Counted from the first letter of the stretch, positions 46,401 through 55,207 are shown. The stretch: 64,000 nucleotides of DNA from Oxalobacteraceae bacterium (GCA_013284265.1 JABTBR010000034.1:1-64000), one strand, 5' to 3'. The notes: a model not told the origin generated them from the letters alone. Made by a program: numbers and translations.

Positions 46401-47522
46401 GCCTTGTTCGCCGAAGAGCTGGGCGCCGTCATTCAGGTGCGTGCCGACGAGAAATCGCTGGTCATGGACGTGCTGCGCGCCTTCAATCTGGGCGCCTGCA
46501 GCCACATCATCGGCAAGCCGAACGACCGTGGCGTGATCGAATTCACCCGCGACGCCAAGCTGATCTACAACCAGCCGCGCGCCGCCCTGCATCGCCTGTG
46601 GAGCGAAACCAGCTGGCGCATCGCCCGTCTGCGCGACAATCCTGCCTGCGCCGACGCCGAATACGACCGCATTCTGGACGAAACCGATCCTGGCATCACG
46701 CCCAAGGTCACCTTCGACCAGGCCGACAACATCGCCGCGCCGTTCCTGGCCACCGGCGTGCGTCCGCGTGTCGCTATCTTGCGCGAACAGGGCGTGAACT
46801 CGCATATCGAAACCGCTTACGTCATGCATCAGGCCGGCTTTGCCGCGGTCGACGTGCACATGAGCGACCTGATCGCCGGCAGAGTCAAGCTGGACGACTT
46901 CCAGGGCATCATCGCCGTCGGCGGCTTCTCCTACGGCGATGTGCTGGGCGCCGGCGAAGGCTGGGCCAAGACGATCCTGTTCAATGCCGCGCTGGCCGAG
47001 CAGTTTGCCCGCTTCTTCAGCCGCAGCGACAGCTTTGGCCTGGGTGTCTGCAACGGTTGCCAGATGATGAGCAACTTGAAGTCGATCATCCCTGGCGCGC
47101 ATGCCTGGCCGAAGTTCACCACCAACAAGTCCGAGAAGTTCGAAGCGCGCTTCTCGATGGTGGAAGTGCTCGATTCGCCATCGATCTTCTTCCAGGGCAT
47201 GGCTGGCACCCAGAGCGCCATTGCCATCGCCCACGGCGAAGGCTATGCGGACTTCAGCCAGACCGGCAATATCGGCGAAGCCGTCGCGGCGATGCGTTTC
47301 ATCGACAACCGCGGCGTGGCCACCGATGCCTACCCCTACAACCCGAACGGTTCGCCGCAGGGCTTGACGTCGGTGACCACGGCAGATGGCCGCTTTACCG
47401 TGATGATGCCGCACGCAGAGCGCGTGTTCCGCACCGTTCAGCAATCCTGGCACCCGGAATCGTGGGGCGAGGATTCGCCATGGATGCGCATGTTCCGCAA
47501 CGCGCGTAAATTCGTCGGCTAA
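43449..47522 (+). CDS. purL: Phosphoribosylformylglycinamidine synthase
   Basis: 1357 residues, the long single-chain form of proteobacteria. It converts FGAR, ATP and glutamine to FGAM in purine synthesis. Order: N-terminal PurS-like domain, two AIRS-type ATP-binding halves (ANSEHCRHKIFNADW near 215, VETHNHPTAISPFPGA near 310, ISIHDVGAGGLSNAFPE) and a C-terminal class I glutaminase with the nucleophile Cys in GVCNGCQMM near 1200 and the His/Glu pair in MPHAERVF and HPESWGE. The ATG at 43449 (MLILPGSNALSAFR) fits the family start though the ribosome site is poor. A strong terminator follows. Confidence 0.97.
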   Translation: MLILPGSNALSAFRSQRLLTQLQTVLPAVTAVQARFVHFIDAAAPLSADDSSRLGALLTYGEPAQADLADGVVEEFFVIPRFGTISPWASKASDIAHNCGMAHIKRVERGVAYRVILKGGILGSSIGAAKKLAEQEVQSVAALLHDRMTESVLRHPDEAAGLFRTLDARPLERIDVLGAGKAALEKANTDLGLAMSDDEIEYLDAAFTKAGRNPTDVELMMFAQANSEHCRHKIFNADWTIDGVVQDKSLFQMIKNTHQLQPKGTIVAYSDNSSIMEGAEVMRFFPQGEGQEYAAMSELTHTLMKVETHNHPTAISPFPGASTGAGGEIRDEGATGRGAKPKAGLAGFTVSNLMLPGAVQAWENAASVTAAPAQRDTSKVYGKPDRIASALQIMIEGPLGGAAFSNEFGRPVLGGYFRTYEQNIGKQFAGAHDTVFGYHKPIMIAGGIGNISGQHTHKNDIPVGSLLVQLGGPGMRIGMGGSAASSMATGTNTADLDFDSVQRGNPEMERRAQEVINGCWQLGANNPIISIHDVGAGGLSNAFPEITNDAKRGAIFDLRKIPLEESGMAPKEIWSNESQERYVLAIAPESLPGFQALCARERCLFAVVGVATEERQLKLIDPELGNEPVDMPMDVLLGKPPKMQRDVHHVQNEYPAIDLTGIELEEAARRVLLLPTVGDKSFLITIGDRTVGGMSVRDQMVGPWQVPVGDCAVTSMSFEGYLGEAMAMGERTPLAVINAPASGRMAVGEAVTNIAAAAINDISDIKLSANWMAACGQPGQDAALFDTVKAVGMELCPALGISIPVGKDSLSMRTTWRDDESEAKADGSGTAKAVTSPVSLIVSSFAPVYDVRKSLTPQIKTDAGDTVMILIDLGRGKNRLGASALSLVMGQLGNEVPDVDSAEDLKGFFAAIQQLNKEGKLLAYHDRSDGGLYGTLTEMAFAGRSGLSINLDILTLEQGHGADHGDAKNWAGQIAERRNEQTLAALFAEELGAVIQVRADEKSLVMDVLRAFNLGACSHIIGKPNDRGVIEFTRDAKLIYNQPRAALHRLWSETSWRIARLRDNPACADAEYDRILDETDPGITPKVTFDQADNIAAPFLATGVRPRVAILREQGVNSHIETAYVMHQAGFAAVDVHMSDLIAGRVKLDDFQGIIAVGGFSYGDVLGAGEGWAKTILFNAALAEQFARFFSRSDSFGLGVCNGCQMMSNLKSIIPGAHAWPKFTTNKSEKFEARFSMVEVLDSPSIFFQGMAGTQSAIAIAHGEGYADFSQTGNIGEAVAAMRFIDNRGVATDAYPYNPNGSPQGLTSVTTADGRFTVMMPHAERVFRTVQQSWHPESWGEDSPWMRMFRNARKFVG

Positions 47523-47537
47523 GTTGCTCAAGTCGAT

Positions 47538-47564
47538 AAAAAGCCGGGGAAACCCGGCTTTTTT
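47538..47564 (+). terminator. Rho-independent terminator after purL
   Basis: AAAAAGCCGGG and CCCGGCTTTTT pair perfectly over 11 bp around a GAAA tetraloop, ending in six U residues. With the A tract on the other side it can act on both strands, so it could also end the facing YoaK-family gene's transcript. Confidence 0.95.
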
Positions 47565-47594
47565 ACGTTAACAGAAGCGCTTCGGGGGCGGAAG

Positions 47595-48365
47595 TCAGGG
47601 CAGGCGGCGCCATTTCCGATTCCGGATGAGCTCGCTGATATCATCGGAAATGGGTGCATATACCAGGCCGGCGAGGATCAAGGCCAAGGGTAAGGTGGCG
47701 CTGTAGCCAAGATGCTTGAATCCCAGCGCACCGGCGATTCCACCGATAAAAAAGCAGGCGGCCAGCACGCTCAACACCTTGAGCCGGCCCAGGTCGGCGG
47801 TCACCTTCAGTTCGGTATCGGCAAGGGCCGAATTCCAATAGATGAGCTTGCCAAGTTCGATGCCAAGATCCGTCACGATGCCGGTGATGTGGGTGGTGCG
47901 TATCTCCGCCCTGGACAGTTTGGTGATGACGGCGTTCTGCAGTCCCATGATAAAACTCAGCAACATGACGGTCAGCGAGACAAACACGCCGTCGATATGG
48001 CTCAGGGCGGCTCCCATCAGGCCAAAGCACAGCAGGAGCAGCGCTTCGATCAGCAGCGGAAAGGCATATTCGCTATGCATCCGGTGGCGCCGCGAATAGT
48101 TGACCATGATGGCCGTGCTCGCCGCCCCCAACAGGAATGACAGCAAGGCGCCGACGCCCGCCAGCGCCAGCCTGTAGGCGCCCAGCGCCACATGGTCGGC
48201 CATCGCGGAGACAATGCCTGTCATATGGGAGGTATATTGTTGAACCGCAAGAAACCCGCCCGCATTAATGGCCCCGGCCACGAAAGCCAGTACAAAACCG
48301 AGTTGGGTATTGGCGTCTTTGCTTCTGTGTCGGCCGGTCAGTTTTCGCGAATAGTGGATGGGCAT
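47595..48365 (-). CDS. YoaK/DUF1275 family membrane protein
   Basis: 256 residues with about six membrane helices. The opening LGFVLAFVAGAINAGGFLAVQQYTSHMTG is the DUF1275 signature and the same pattern recurs as GLQNAVITKLSRAEIRTTHITG, so the protein shows the internal repeat known for this family. Function is not established; transport of a small molecule is often guessed. The ATG at 48365 is preferred to a TTG at 48371. Convergent with purL. The C-terminus is basic (RNRKWRRLP). Confidence 0.85.
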   Translation of the reverse strand: MPIHYSRKLTGRHRSKDANTQLGFVLAFVAGAINAGGFLAVQQYTSHMTGIVSAMADHVALGAYRLALAGVGALLSFLLGAASTAIMVNYSRRHRMHSEYAFPLLIEALLLLCFGLMGAALSHIDGVFVSLTVMLLSFIMGLQNAVITKLSRAEIRTTHITGIVTDLGIELGKLIYWNSALADTELKVTADLGRLKVLSVLAACFFIGGIAGALGFKHLGYSATLPLALILAGLVYAPISDDISELIRNRKWRRLP

Positions 48366-48442
48366 AAGCAAATCTAGGCTGATGGCCAGCGCAAGTCAAG
48401 GGCTGGTACGGTTTTCAATGACGGGGCAGGGCCGGAATATTT

Positions 48443-49108
48443 CTATGGGCCGAGATGCTTGCTCGCTTCCCGGTAACTCAGCGATGATAGTCCATCCCGA
48501 TTCAATTGAATAAATTCGCGGACCGCCTGCGGCGCATGGCGGGCATAATCGCGCAAGGCCCAGCCGATGGCCTTTTGAATGAAAAATTCCTTTTCTGAGC
48601 CTAAGTGCAGCGCGGCTTTGAATAGCCAGCCGCAATCCGTTCGATCGCGCCAGCCCAGTTGATGCAACATCGCGATTCTGCGTAACCACATGTTCTCGTG
48701 CTGTAAAGCCTCATCCATCTCCGCATGCGAAAAACGCAGCACCTCGCCTATCACGCCCGCCAGACCATCGACGCTATCCCACCAGGATTTCAATTGCGCC
48801 AGTTCCAGCAAGCTGGGAATGTGCTCCAGGTTCAATTTCTTCCAATGCAGGGACAGCAAGTCCAGCGCCACGTACTGATATTCGCGCTGGGGCCGGCTCC
48901 ACAGTTCCCGGGCATGCCCTAGCAGGGTTCCCGGCCCAGCAGCGTTCAAGGTCTTGAGCAAGGGCCGTAGTGCTTGCCGGCGGACTGGCGTCGCGATTCC
49001 AAGAAATGAGAATTGATCGCGCATATAGGCCGACATGGCCGTCGCCCGCACGGGATCGGCGAGCGCCAGCAAGGCATCGCTCACTTGCGACTGGAAGGAA
49101 TCGGCCAT
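48443..49108 (-). CDS. DNA alkylation repair protein (AlkD-like HEAT-repeat glycosylase)
   Basis: 221 residues made of helical HEAT-like repeats. FLGIATPVRRQALRPLLK near 33, WSRPQREYQYVALDLL near 70, KSWWDSVDGLAG near 110 and the C-terminal KEFFIQKAIGWALRDYARHAPQAVREFI are the blocks of the AlkC/AlkD DNA alkylation repair family, including the Trp and Asp that line the lesion site. It should release N3- and N7-alkylated purines without flipping the base. The ATG at 49108 is used; the frame continues upstream but that part is not family-like. Single gene. Confidence 0.87.
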   Translation of the reverse strand: MADSFQSQVSDALLALADPVRATAMSAYMRDQFSFLGIATPVRRQALRPLLKTLNAAGPGTLLGHARELWSRPQREYQYVALDLLSLHWKKLNLEHIPSLLELAQLKSWWDSVDGLAGVIGEVLRFSHAEMDEALQHENMWLRRIAMLHQLGWRDRTDCGWLFKAALHLGSEKEFFIQKAIGWALRDYARHAPQAVREFIQLNRDGLSSLSYREASKHLGP

Positions 49109-49345
49109 CGGACATCCGCTTGAATGAGGCTTCCAGTGTACGCCAGTGCCCGCAAGGGGCCAAGCATTGCCCCGGTCAAGCTCAATGCTGGTTTGAACAA
49201 GCCAATTTCTGGTTTGATTTGGGGTTTTTTCAGGCCCTGCAACGTCGCCATCCCTGGGGGAAGCCCCTTGCCCCGGCGCAAATCGGGACCGCGCTTCCCT
49301 CATTTCCCTTGCCTCCAAGACTTCATACAAAGCCCCTCGGTGCGC

Positions 49346-49361
49346 GTCCAACTTATTGGAC
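49346..49361 (+). promoter_or_regulatory. Candidate DctD upstream activator site
   Basis: GTCCAA-CTTA-TTGGAC is a perfect 6-4-6 dyad centred about 118 bp before the predicted dctA start site. A further CCAA half site at 49371-49374 forms a second, overlapping dyad with TTGG. Position and symmetry suit an NtrC-family activator; DctD is encoded 4 kb downstream. Confidence 0.6.
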
Positions 49362-49445
49362 TATATTTTTCCAAAATAAAACATTGCTTAAATAAAAGCA
49401 TAAATAAAACAATCACTTGCAGATTTTGCAGCCTTTTTTTCACTC

Positions 49446-49461
49446 AGGCACGGGCTTTGCT
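49446..49461 (+). promoter_or_regulatory. Sigma-54 promoter of dctA
   Basis: AGGCACGGGCTTTGCT matches the consensus TGGCACGN4TTGCW at every position except the first T. GG (49447-49448) and GC (49459-49460) are separated by exactly 10 bp. Transcription should start near 49472, leaving a leader of about 112 nt before the GTG start of dctA. Confidence 0.85.
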
Positions 49462-49583
49462 ATTAAGTCCCCGATCGCGCCGCTTCCGGGCTGCCGGTCA
49501 AGAGCAAAGAAAACGACAACGGTGAACCTTGATGCCGCGCTCGATGAGCCACTACAAAGTAGCCACTTAACTGGAGAATTAAA

Positions 49584-50864
49584 GTGAAAAAAAAGCGTCC
49601 TTTAACGCTGTACATCTTATGCGCAATGCTGCTGGGTATTTTGACCGGCTACGCTTGTCATGAAACCTTCCCTGAAACAAAAATGGCGGCCAGTATCGCC
49701 TCGCATATCTCAATCGCGACGGATGTCTTCCTGCGCCTGATTAAAATGATTATCGCGCTGCTGGTATTTTCCACGCTGACGATTGGTATTGCCCATATGG
49801 GCGATGGTAAATCCGCTGGCCGTATCGGCATGAAAGCGATGGGCTGGTTTGTTCTGGCGTCGCTGGTGTCGCTGTCGCTGGGCATGGTGCTGTCGAATTA
49901 TATGCAGCTCGGTACCAATCTTGGCCTGCCTTTGCCTCCGCAGGACGCCACCACGGGTTTGAAAACCGCGGCCTTCACGTTAAAAGATTTCGTTTCCCAC
50001 CTGGTACCGAAATCGCCGATCGAGGCGATGGCCAATAACGAGATTCTGCAAGTCCTGGTGTTCTCGATTTTCTTCGGTAGCGCGCTGAGTGCCTTGGGTG
50101 AGCACGGCAAGAAACTGACCGCCGTAATCGATGAGCTGGCACAAGTGATGCTGACCATTACCGGCAGCATCATGAAACTGGCACCGCTGGCCGTATTTGC
50201 CGCCATGGCTTCGGTCGTCACGACCAACGGCCTGGGTATTCTGGCGACCTTTGCCAAATTCATGGGTGGTTTCTATCTGGGTCTGTTCTGCCTGTGGGCC
50301 TTGCTGATCGCGGCCGGCTTCGTATTTATCGGTCCACGCGTATTCCGCCTGCTGGCCCTGATCCGTGAACCGTTCTTGCTGGCATTCTCGACCGCCAGCT
50401 CCGAAGCGGCTTACCCAAAACTGCTCGATTCGCTCGATAAATTTGGCGTTCAGCGCAAAATCTCCAGCTTCGTACTGCCGATGGGCTATTCCTTCAATCT
50501 GGATGGCTCGATGATGTATTGCACCTTCGCCGTGCTGTTCATTACCCAGGCGTATGGCATCGACCTGTCGCTGGGTACCCAGATCACCATGCTGCTGCTG
50601 CTGATGCTGACCTCCAAGGGCATGGCCGGCGTGCCGCGCGCATCCCTGGTGGTGATCGCCGCCACCCTGAATCAATTCAACATTCCCGAAGCCGGCCTGC
50701 TGCTGCTGATGGGTGTGGACCAGTTCCTCGATATGGGCCGTTCGGCAACCAATGCCGTCGGCAATGCGATCGCCACCGCCGTGGTCGCGAAATGGGAAGG
50801 CGCGCTGGAAGAGGAAAAAACGGATGTGCCAGCGCTGACCCCGGTTCATGCACGTGCAGCTTAA
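49584..50864 (+). CDS. dctA: C4-dicarboxylate:cation symporter
   Basis: 426 residues with about eight helices and two re-entrant loops of the DAACS family. Conserved blocks are LLAFSTASSEAAYPKLLDSL (re-entrant loop HP1), MGYSFNLDGSMMYCT (the NMDGT-like region of TM7) and SKGMAGVPRASLVVIAATL (HP2). It imports succinate, fumarate or malate with protons or sodium. GTG start with GGAG 9 bases upstream. The family's usual N-terminus (LYILCAMLLGILTG) begins at residue 9. The sigma-54 promoter upstream and the DctB/DctD genes downstream support dicarboxylate rather than glutamate transport. Confidence 0.9.
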   Translation: MKKKRPLTLYILCAMLLGILTGYACHETFPETKMAASIASHISIATDVFLRLIKMIIALLVFSTLTIGIAHMGDGKSAGRIGMKAMGWFVLASLVSLSLGMVLSNYMQLGTNLGLPLPPQDATTGLKTAAFTLKDFVSHLVPKSPIEAMANNEILQVLVFSIFFGSALSALGEHGKKLTAVIDELAQVMLTITGSIMKLAPLAVFAAMASVVTTNGLGILATFAKFMGGFYLGLFCLWALLIAAGFVFIGPRVFRLLALIREPFLLAFSTASSEAAYPKLLDSLDKFGVQRKISSFVLPMGYSFNLDGSMMYCTFAVLFITQAYGIDLSLGTQITMLLLLMLTSKGMAGVPRASLVVIAATLNQFNIPEAGLLLLMGVDQFLDMGRSATNAVGNAIATAVVAKWEGALEEEKTDVPALTPVHARAA

Positions 50865-50903
50865 AACAGCAACACACAATAGATTTCACCTGGAGACTAG
50901 TAA

Positions 50904-51899
50904 ATGAAAAAAGTAGCAATCAGCATCCTGGCCTTGGGCCTGACTTCCACCGCTGCCATGGCGCAATCGTCGGTGACCGTGTACGGCGTAGCCGATGTCG
51001 GCCTGAACCTGAGCCGCGGCACCGGGGCCGGCAACCTCAGCAGCATCAGTAGCGGTATCGCCTCGGGTTCGCGCCTGGGTTTCAAGGGCAAGGAAGACCT
51101 GGGCAACGGCCTGGTGGCTAACTTCGCGCTGGAAAGCGGCATCAGCATGGATTCCGGCGCCTCCGGCCAGGGCGGCCTGACCTTCGGCCGCCAATCCTGG
51201 GTTGGCCTGTCCGGCGCCTTCGGCGCGGTCGCGGTCGGCCGCCAGTATTCGCCGTATTACAAGGCCTTGCGCGACGTTGCCGATCCATTCTGCGATGGTC
51301 TGGCCGGCACCGCCGCCAATCTGTTCGTCGGCAACACCCGGGTCGACAATATGGCCGGCTATACCTCGCCGGTGGTGGGCGGCTTCTCGGCCGACCTGGC
51401 CTATGGCTTCGGTGAAACGGCCGGCGACAGCGCCAAGAACCGCACCATGGGCGCCAGCGGCACCTATGCCAATGGTCCGCTGACCGTGATCCTCGCCCAT
51501 CACCAGAAGGAAAACGCCCTGGCCAATGCGCATACCCGCAACACGATGCTGCTGGCGCGCTACAAATTCGACATCCTGACCGCTCATGTGGCCCATGCGC
51601 AAAACCGCGATATCGCCGGCAACGCCAGCAAAGACAGCCTGATCGGCCTGACCTTGCCGGTGGGCGCCGCCGGCCGCTTCATCGCCTCGGCGGTGCTGCA
51701 CAACGATTCGTCGGCGCAAGACCGCGACGCCCGTCAATTCGGCGTCGGCTATGTGTACAGCCTGTCGAAGCGCAGCGATGTGTATACGGCCTACAGCCAT
51801 ATCAATAACCGCAATGGCGCCACCTTCAAAGTGGGCAATGCGACCGAGTCGGGCACCGGCACCACCGGCATCAATCTCGGCCTGCGTCACGTGTTTTAA
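50904..51899 (+). CDS. Gram-negative porin
   Basis: 331 residues with signal peptide MKKVAISILALGLTSTAAMA. The mature start QSSVTVYGVADVGLNLS and the end GINLGLRHVF, terminating in Phe, are typical of betaproteobacterial trimeric porins. SRLGFKGKEDLGNGL and AVGRQYSPYYK are the conserved strand and loop blocks. It lies 39 bp after dctA and before dctB, so it probably gives dicarboxylates passage through the outer membrane. It differs clearly from the porins at 10-11 kb and 61-62 kb. GGAGA supports the start. Confidence 0.9.
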   Translation: MKKVAISILALGLTSTAAMAQSSVTVYGVADVGLNLSRGTGAGNLSSISSGIASGSRLGFKGKEDLGNGLVANFALESGISMDSGASGQGGLTFGRQSWVGLSGAFGAVAVGRQYSPYYKALRDVADPFCDGLAGTAANLFVGNTRVDNMAGYTSPVVGGFSADLAYGFGETAGDSAKNRTMGASGTYANGPLTVILAHHQKENALANAHTRNTMLLARYKFDILTAHVAHAQNRDIAGNASKDSLIGLTLPVGAAGRFIASAVLHNDSSAQDRDARQFGVGYVYSLSKRSDVYTAYSHINNRNGATFKVGNATESGTGTTGINLGLRHVF

Positions 51900-51935
51900 G
51901 AAATTCACTGTAGCAAGTAATACAGCCACGGTATC

Positions 51936-53855
51936 ATGGACACTACCATGTCCAGTCCCCCGTCCCTGACCGCCGATCCGTCCTCTACCCGAGGTCGCGG
52001 ACGCTGGTCGCGTCGCAACATCGCTATGTGGAGCGTTGTGGCGGCGTTGGGTCTGGTAATGGCTTACCTCGCCTATTTCTGGACTGAGCGCTTGATGATC
52101 GACAAGTTGCGCGTGACTGGCGCGCAACGTCTCGACGCCTATGTGGTCAGTCTGGAAAACCTGCTGGGGAAGTATGATTTCCTGCCCCGTACGCTGGAGT
52201 TAAACAAAGATGTCGTTGCCCTGCTGGAGCATCCGGATGATCCGGCGCTGCGCCGCGGCGTCAACGAATATCTGGAGCAGGTCAACAAGCAGGCCCGTTC
52301 CACCACCATCTACATCGTCAATCTGCGCGGCGTGACCCAGGCCGCCAGTAATTTCCGCGAAAAATCCAGTTTCGTCGGCGATAATGTCTCCTTCCGACCC
52401 TATATCCGCGATGCGCTGCTACATACGCCGGGTGGATTCTATGGCGTGGGCACCACCAGCCGCGAGCCGGGCTATTTCTTTGCCCACGGCATCTATAAAG
52501 ATGGCCGCCTGCTGGGCGTGGCCACCGTCAAAGTCAATATCGAAAAGCTGGAAAAGACCTGGGAACCAGGCAACGACAAGGTCATGCTGACCGATAAGCA
52601 CGGGGTCATCTTCCTGACCTCGGAACCGGAATGGAAGTACCGCACGCTGGAGCGCCTGTCCGATGCCGCCTTGCGCGAACTGGGGGCTACCCAGCAATAT
52701 TATTCCTACCCGCTGACGCCGCTCGACATCGCCTATGAGCGCGTGCTCGACGAGCATGCCCGCATCATTTCCATCCGCGACGAAAGTGGCGGGCGCCGTG
52801 CCAGTCCGCGCATGCTCAGCCAGACCAATTCGCTGGCGCCGCGCCATTGGCAATTCATTTATCTGTCCGACCTGGGGCCGGCCCGCGCCAACGCCCAGGC
52901 CGGGTTTGGTTTCGCCTGCCTGTTGCAGGGCTTCTTCGTCATGCTGTTCCTGTATCTGCGCCAGCGCCAGCGCAGTGTGCGCCAGCGCCTGCGGGCCAAG
53001 GAAGACTTGCAGAACGCCTATGACAATCTGGAAATCATGGTGGCCGAGCGCACCTACAGCCTGAACCAGGTCACCAGCAATCTGCGCGAGGAGGTCGAAG
53101 TGCGGCGCCAGGCCGAGAACAAATTACGCATCACCCAGAATGAACTGTTCCAGGCCGGAAAAATGGCGGTGCTCGGCCAGATGTCGGCCGGCATCACCCA
53201 TGAGCTGAACCAGCCGCTCACGGCATTGCGCACCATGTCCGACAATGCCGTCATCCTGCTCGAGCGCGGCCGGCTTGACGACGTCAAGGGCAACCTTGGC
53301 ATGATTTCGCAGATTGTGGGCAGGATGGGGACGATTACGGGGCAGTTAAAGGGATTTGCGCGCAAATCGGTGGACACGCCGGTGCCCGTCCCGGTCGCCG
53401 CGGCAATCGCCAACGCGCTGTTCCTGGTGGAGCGGCGGATGGAGCTGGAACGAGTCAATTTCCGCATGAATAACCGCTACAACGAGGCCTCGGCCCTGTG
53501 CGACAGCAATCGCCTGGAGCAGGTGCTGGTCAATCTGTTCAATAACGCCCTCGATGCGATGGCCGAGTCCGAGCTGCGCCAGCTCACCGTCACCATCGAA
53601 CAGCTGCAGGCCGGCGGCGAACAAAGAGTAAGGATACTGGTGGCCGATAGCGGCCCCGGCATTCCGGCCGAGGTGCGGCCGCATCTGTTCGAGCCGTTTT
53701 ATACCACCAAGCCGCAAGGGCAGGGCCTGGGGCTGGGCCTGGCCATCTCCGAGCAAATTGTGGTCGGCTTCGGTGGTATATTGAGGGCCGAATCGGCGCC
53801 CGGTGGCGGTGCCCAGTTTGCAATCGAATTAAAATCAGATAGGGCAGGGGCTTGA
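51936..53855 (+). CDS. dctB: C4-dicarboxylate sensor histidine kinase
   Basis: 639 residues. TM1 near 30-50, a periplasmic double-Cache/PAS sensor of about 270 residues (SFVGDNVSFRPYIRDALLHTPGGFYGVG is the DctB-type ligand pocket region), TM2 near 322-342, a coiled coil, then a kinase core with H-box SAGITHELNQPLTALR, N-box NLFNNALDAMAES, DSGPGIP and GLGLGLAISEQI. It detects external dicarboxylate and phosphorylates DctD. An ATG at 51948 is an alternative start. It is followed immediately by dctD. Confidence 0.93.
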   Translation: MDTTMSSPPSLTADPSSTRGRGRWSRRNIAMWSVVAALGLVMAYLAYFWTERLMIDKLRVTGAQRLDAYVVSLENLLGKYDFLPRTLELNKDVVALLEHPDDPALRRGVNEYLEQVNKQARSTTIYIVNLRGVTQAASNFREKSSFVGDNVSFRPYIRDALLHTPGGFYGVGTTSREPGYFFAHGIYKDGRLLGVATVKVNIEKLEKTWEPGNDKVMLTDKHGVIFLTSEPEWKYRTLERLSDAALRELGATQQYYSYPLTPLDIAYERVLDEHARIISIRDESGGRRASPRMLSQTNSLAPRHWQFIYLSDLGPARANAQAGFGFACLLQGFFVMLFLYLRQRQRSVRQRLRAKEDLQNAYDNLEIMVAERTYSLNQVTSNLREEVEVRRQAENKLRITQNELFQAGKMAVLGQMSAGITHELNQPLTALRTMSDNAVILLERGRLDDVKGNLGMISQIVGRMGTITGQLKGFARKSVDTPVPVPVAAAIANALFLVERRMELERVNFRMNNRYNEASALCDSNRLEQVLVNLFNNALDAMAESELRQLTVTIEQLQAGGEQRVRILVADSGPGIPAEVRPHLFEPFYTTKPQGQGLGLGLAISEQIVVGFGGILRAESAPGGGAQFAIELKSDRAGA

Positions 53856-53857
53856 GC

Positions 53858-55207
53858 ATGGGTGAGTTGGTCAGTTTGAAGGTCCTGCTGGTGGAAGACG
53901 ATGCGGCCGTGCGCCTGGGCGCCAGCCAGGCATTGCAGCTGGCGGGCATCGAGGTGCAGGCTTTTCCCTCCGCCGAACTGGCCCATAAGCTGATCGTCAA
54001 GGATTTCGCCGGCATCGTCGTCACCGATGTGCGCCTGCCCGGCATGAGTGGACTGGAGCTGCTGTCCGCCGTCAAGGCCATCGACCCGCAACTGCCGGTG
54101 ATCCTGGTGACCGGCCACGGCGACATCAATATGGCGGTGCGCGCCATGCGCGACGGCGCTTACGACTTCATCGCCAAACCGTATTCCTCGGAGCAGTTGA
54201 CCGACGTGGTGCTGCGTGCGCTGGAAACCCGGCGCCTGATGCTGGAAGTGCTGTGCCTGCGCCGCAAGTTGGAGCACACCAAGGGAATTGAAGCGATGTT
54301 ACTGGGGAATTCGGCGGCGATGCAAGACGTTCGGCGCCTGATTCTCGACCTGGCCAATGAGCCGGCCGATGTGCTGATCTATGGCGAGACCGGCACCGGC
54401 AAGGAAATGGTGGCGCGCTGCCTGCACCAGCACAGCGTGCGCGCCAAGCACCATTTTGTCGCCATCAACTGCGGCGCCATCCCGGAAAGCATTTTTGAAA
54501 GCGAAGTCTTCGGCCACGAACCGGGCGCCTTCACCGGTGCGGCCAAACGCCAGATCGGCAAGATCGAACATGCCGACCGCGGCTCGCTGTTCCTCGACGA
54601 GATAGAAAGCCTGCCGATGGCCTTGCAGGTCAAGCTGCTGCGGGTGCTGCAGGAGCGCTATGTGGAAAGACTGGGCTCGAATCAGGCGCTACCGGTCGAC
54701 GTGCGCATCATCGCCGCCGCCAAGGTGGATTTGAAAGAGCTGTCCGACCAGCAGAAGTTCCGCAGCGACCTCTATTACCGCCTCAATCTGATCGTGCTGA
54801 ACCTGCCGCCGCTGCGCGAGCGGCGCGAAGATATCCCCTTGCTGTTCGAGCACTTTGTGCTGGGCGCGGCCGAGCGCTATAGCCGTCCCGCGCCGGTGGT
54901 GCCGGGGCCGCTGATGCAGGCGCTGATGGCCCACAACTGGCCCGGCAATGTGCGCGAACTGAAGAATATCGCCGACCGTTTCGTGCTGGGCCTGTCCAGC
55001 GGCGCCGATGGTATTTTGTCGGCCCGCAATGCCGTTGCCATGCCGCTGTCGGAGCAGGTGACCGGTTTCGAGCGCGCCCTGATCGAGCAGGAATTGCGCA
55101 GGGTGGCCGGAAACGTGACGGAAGCCTGCGCCGCGCTGGGCCTGCCCAAGCAGACCATGTACCATAAAATGCAAAAATATAATCTGGTCGCCGAAGAGTT
55201 CCGCTGA
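53858..55207 (+). CDS. dctD: C4-dicarboxylate response regulator, NtrC family
   Basis: 449 residues. Receiver with phosphoacceptor Asp in IVVTDVRLPGMSG; AAA+ domain with GETGTGKE, the GAFTGA loop and SLFLDEIESLP; Fis HTH VTEACAALGLPKQTMYHKM at the C-terminus. It activates sigma-54 transcription of dctA. The ATG at 53858 starts just after the dctB TGA; a TTG at 53852 would overlap it. The GAFTGA loop and the sigma-54 site before dctA close the regulatory circuit. Confidence 0.93.
   Translation: MGELVSLKVLLVEDDAAVRLGASQALQLAGIEVQAFPSAELAHKLIVKDFAGIVVTDVRLPGMSGLELLSAVKAIDPQLPVILVTGHGDINMAVRAMRDGAYDFIAKPYSSEQLTDVVLRALETRRLMLEVLCLRRKLEHTKGIEAMLLGNSAAMQDVRRLILDLANEPADVLIYGETGTGKEMVARCLHQHSVRAKHHFVAINCGAIPESIFESEVFGHEPGAFTGAAKRQIGKIEHADRGSLFLDEIESLPMALQVKLLRVLQERYVERLGSNQALPVDVRIIAAAKVDLKELSDQQKFRSDLYYRLNLIVLNLPPLRERREDIPLLFEHFVLGAAERYSRPAPVVPGPLMQALMAHNWPGNVRELKNIADRFVLGLSSGADGILSARNAVAMPLSEQVTGFERALIEQELRRVAGNVTEACAALGLPKQTMYHKMQKYNLVAEEFR

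Larger units (their letters stand above)
49109..49583. other. dctA upstream regulatory region
   Basis: No gene is seen in these 475 bp. The right half (from about 49340) is unusually AT-rich for this window and holds a dyad at 49346-49361 and a sigma-54 promoter at 49446-49461, both listed separately. The AT-rich 85 bp between them could bend, as is typical where a distant activator loops to sigma-54 polymerase. Confidence 0.7.

Noticed and set aside
43503..47531. Two large minus-strand frames inside purL
   Set aside because: Composition-driven shadows; the PurL protein is continuous and complete on the plus strand.
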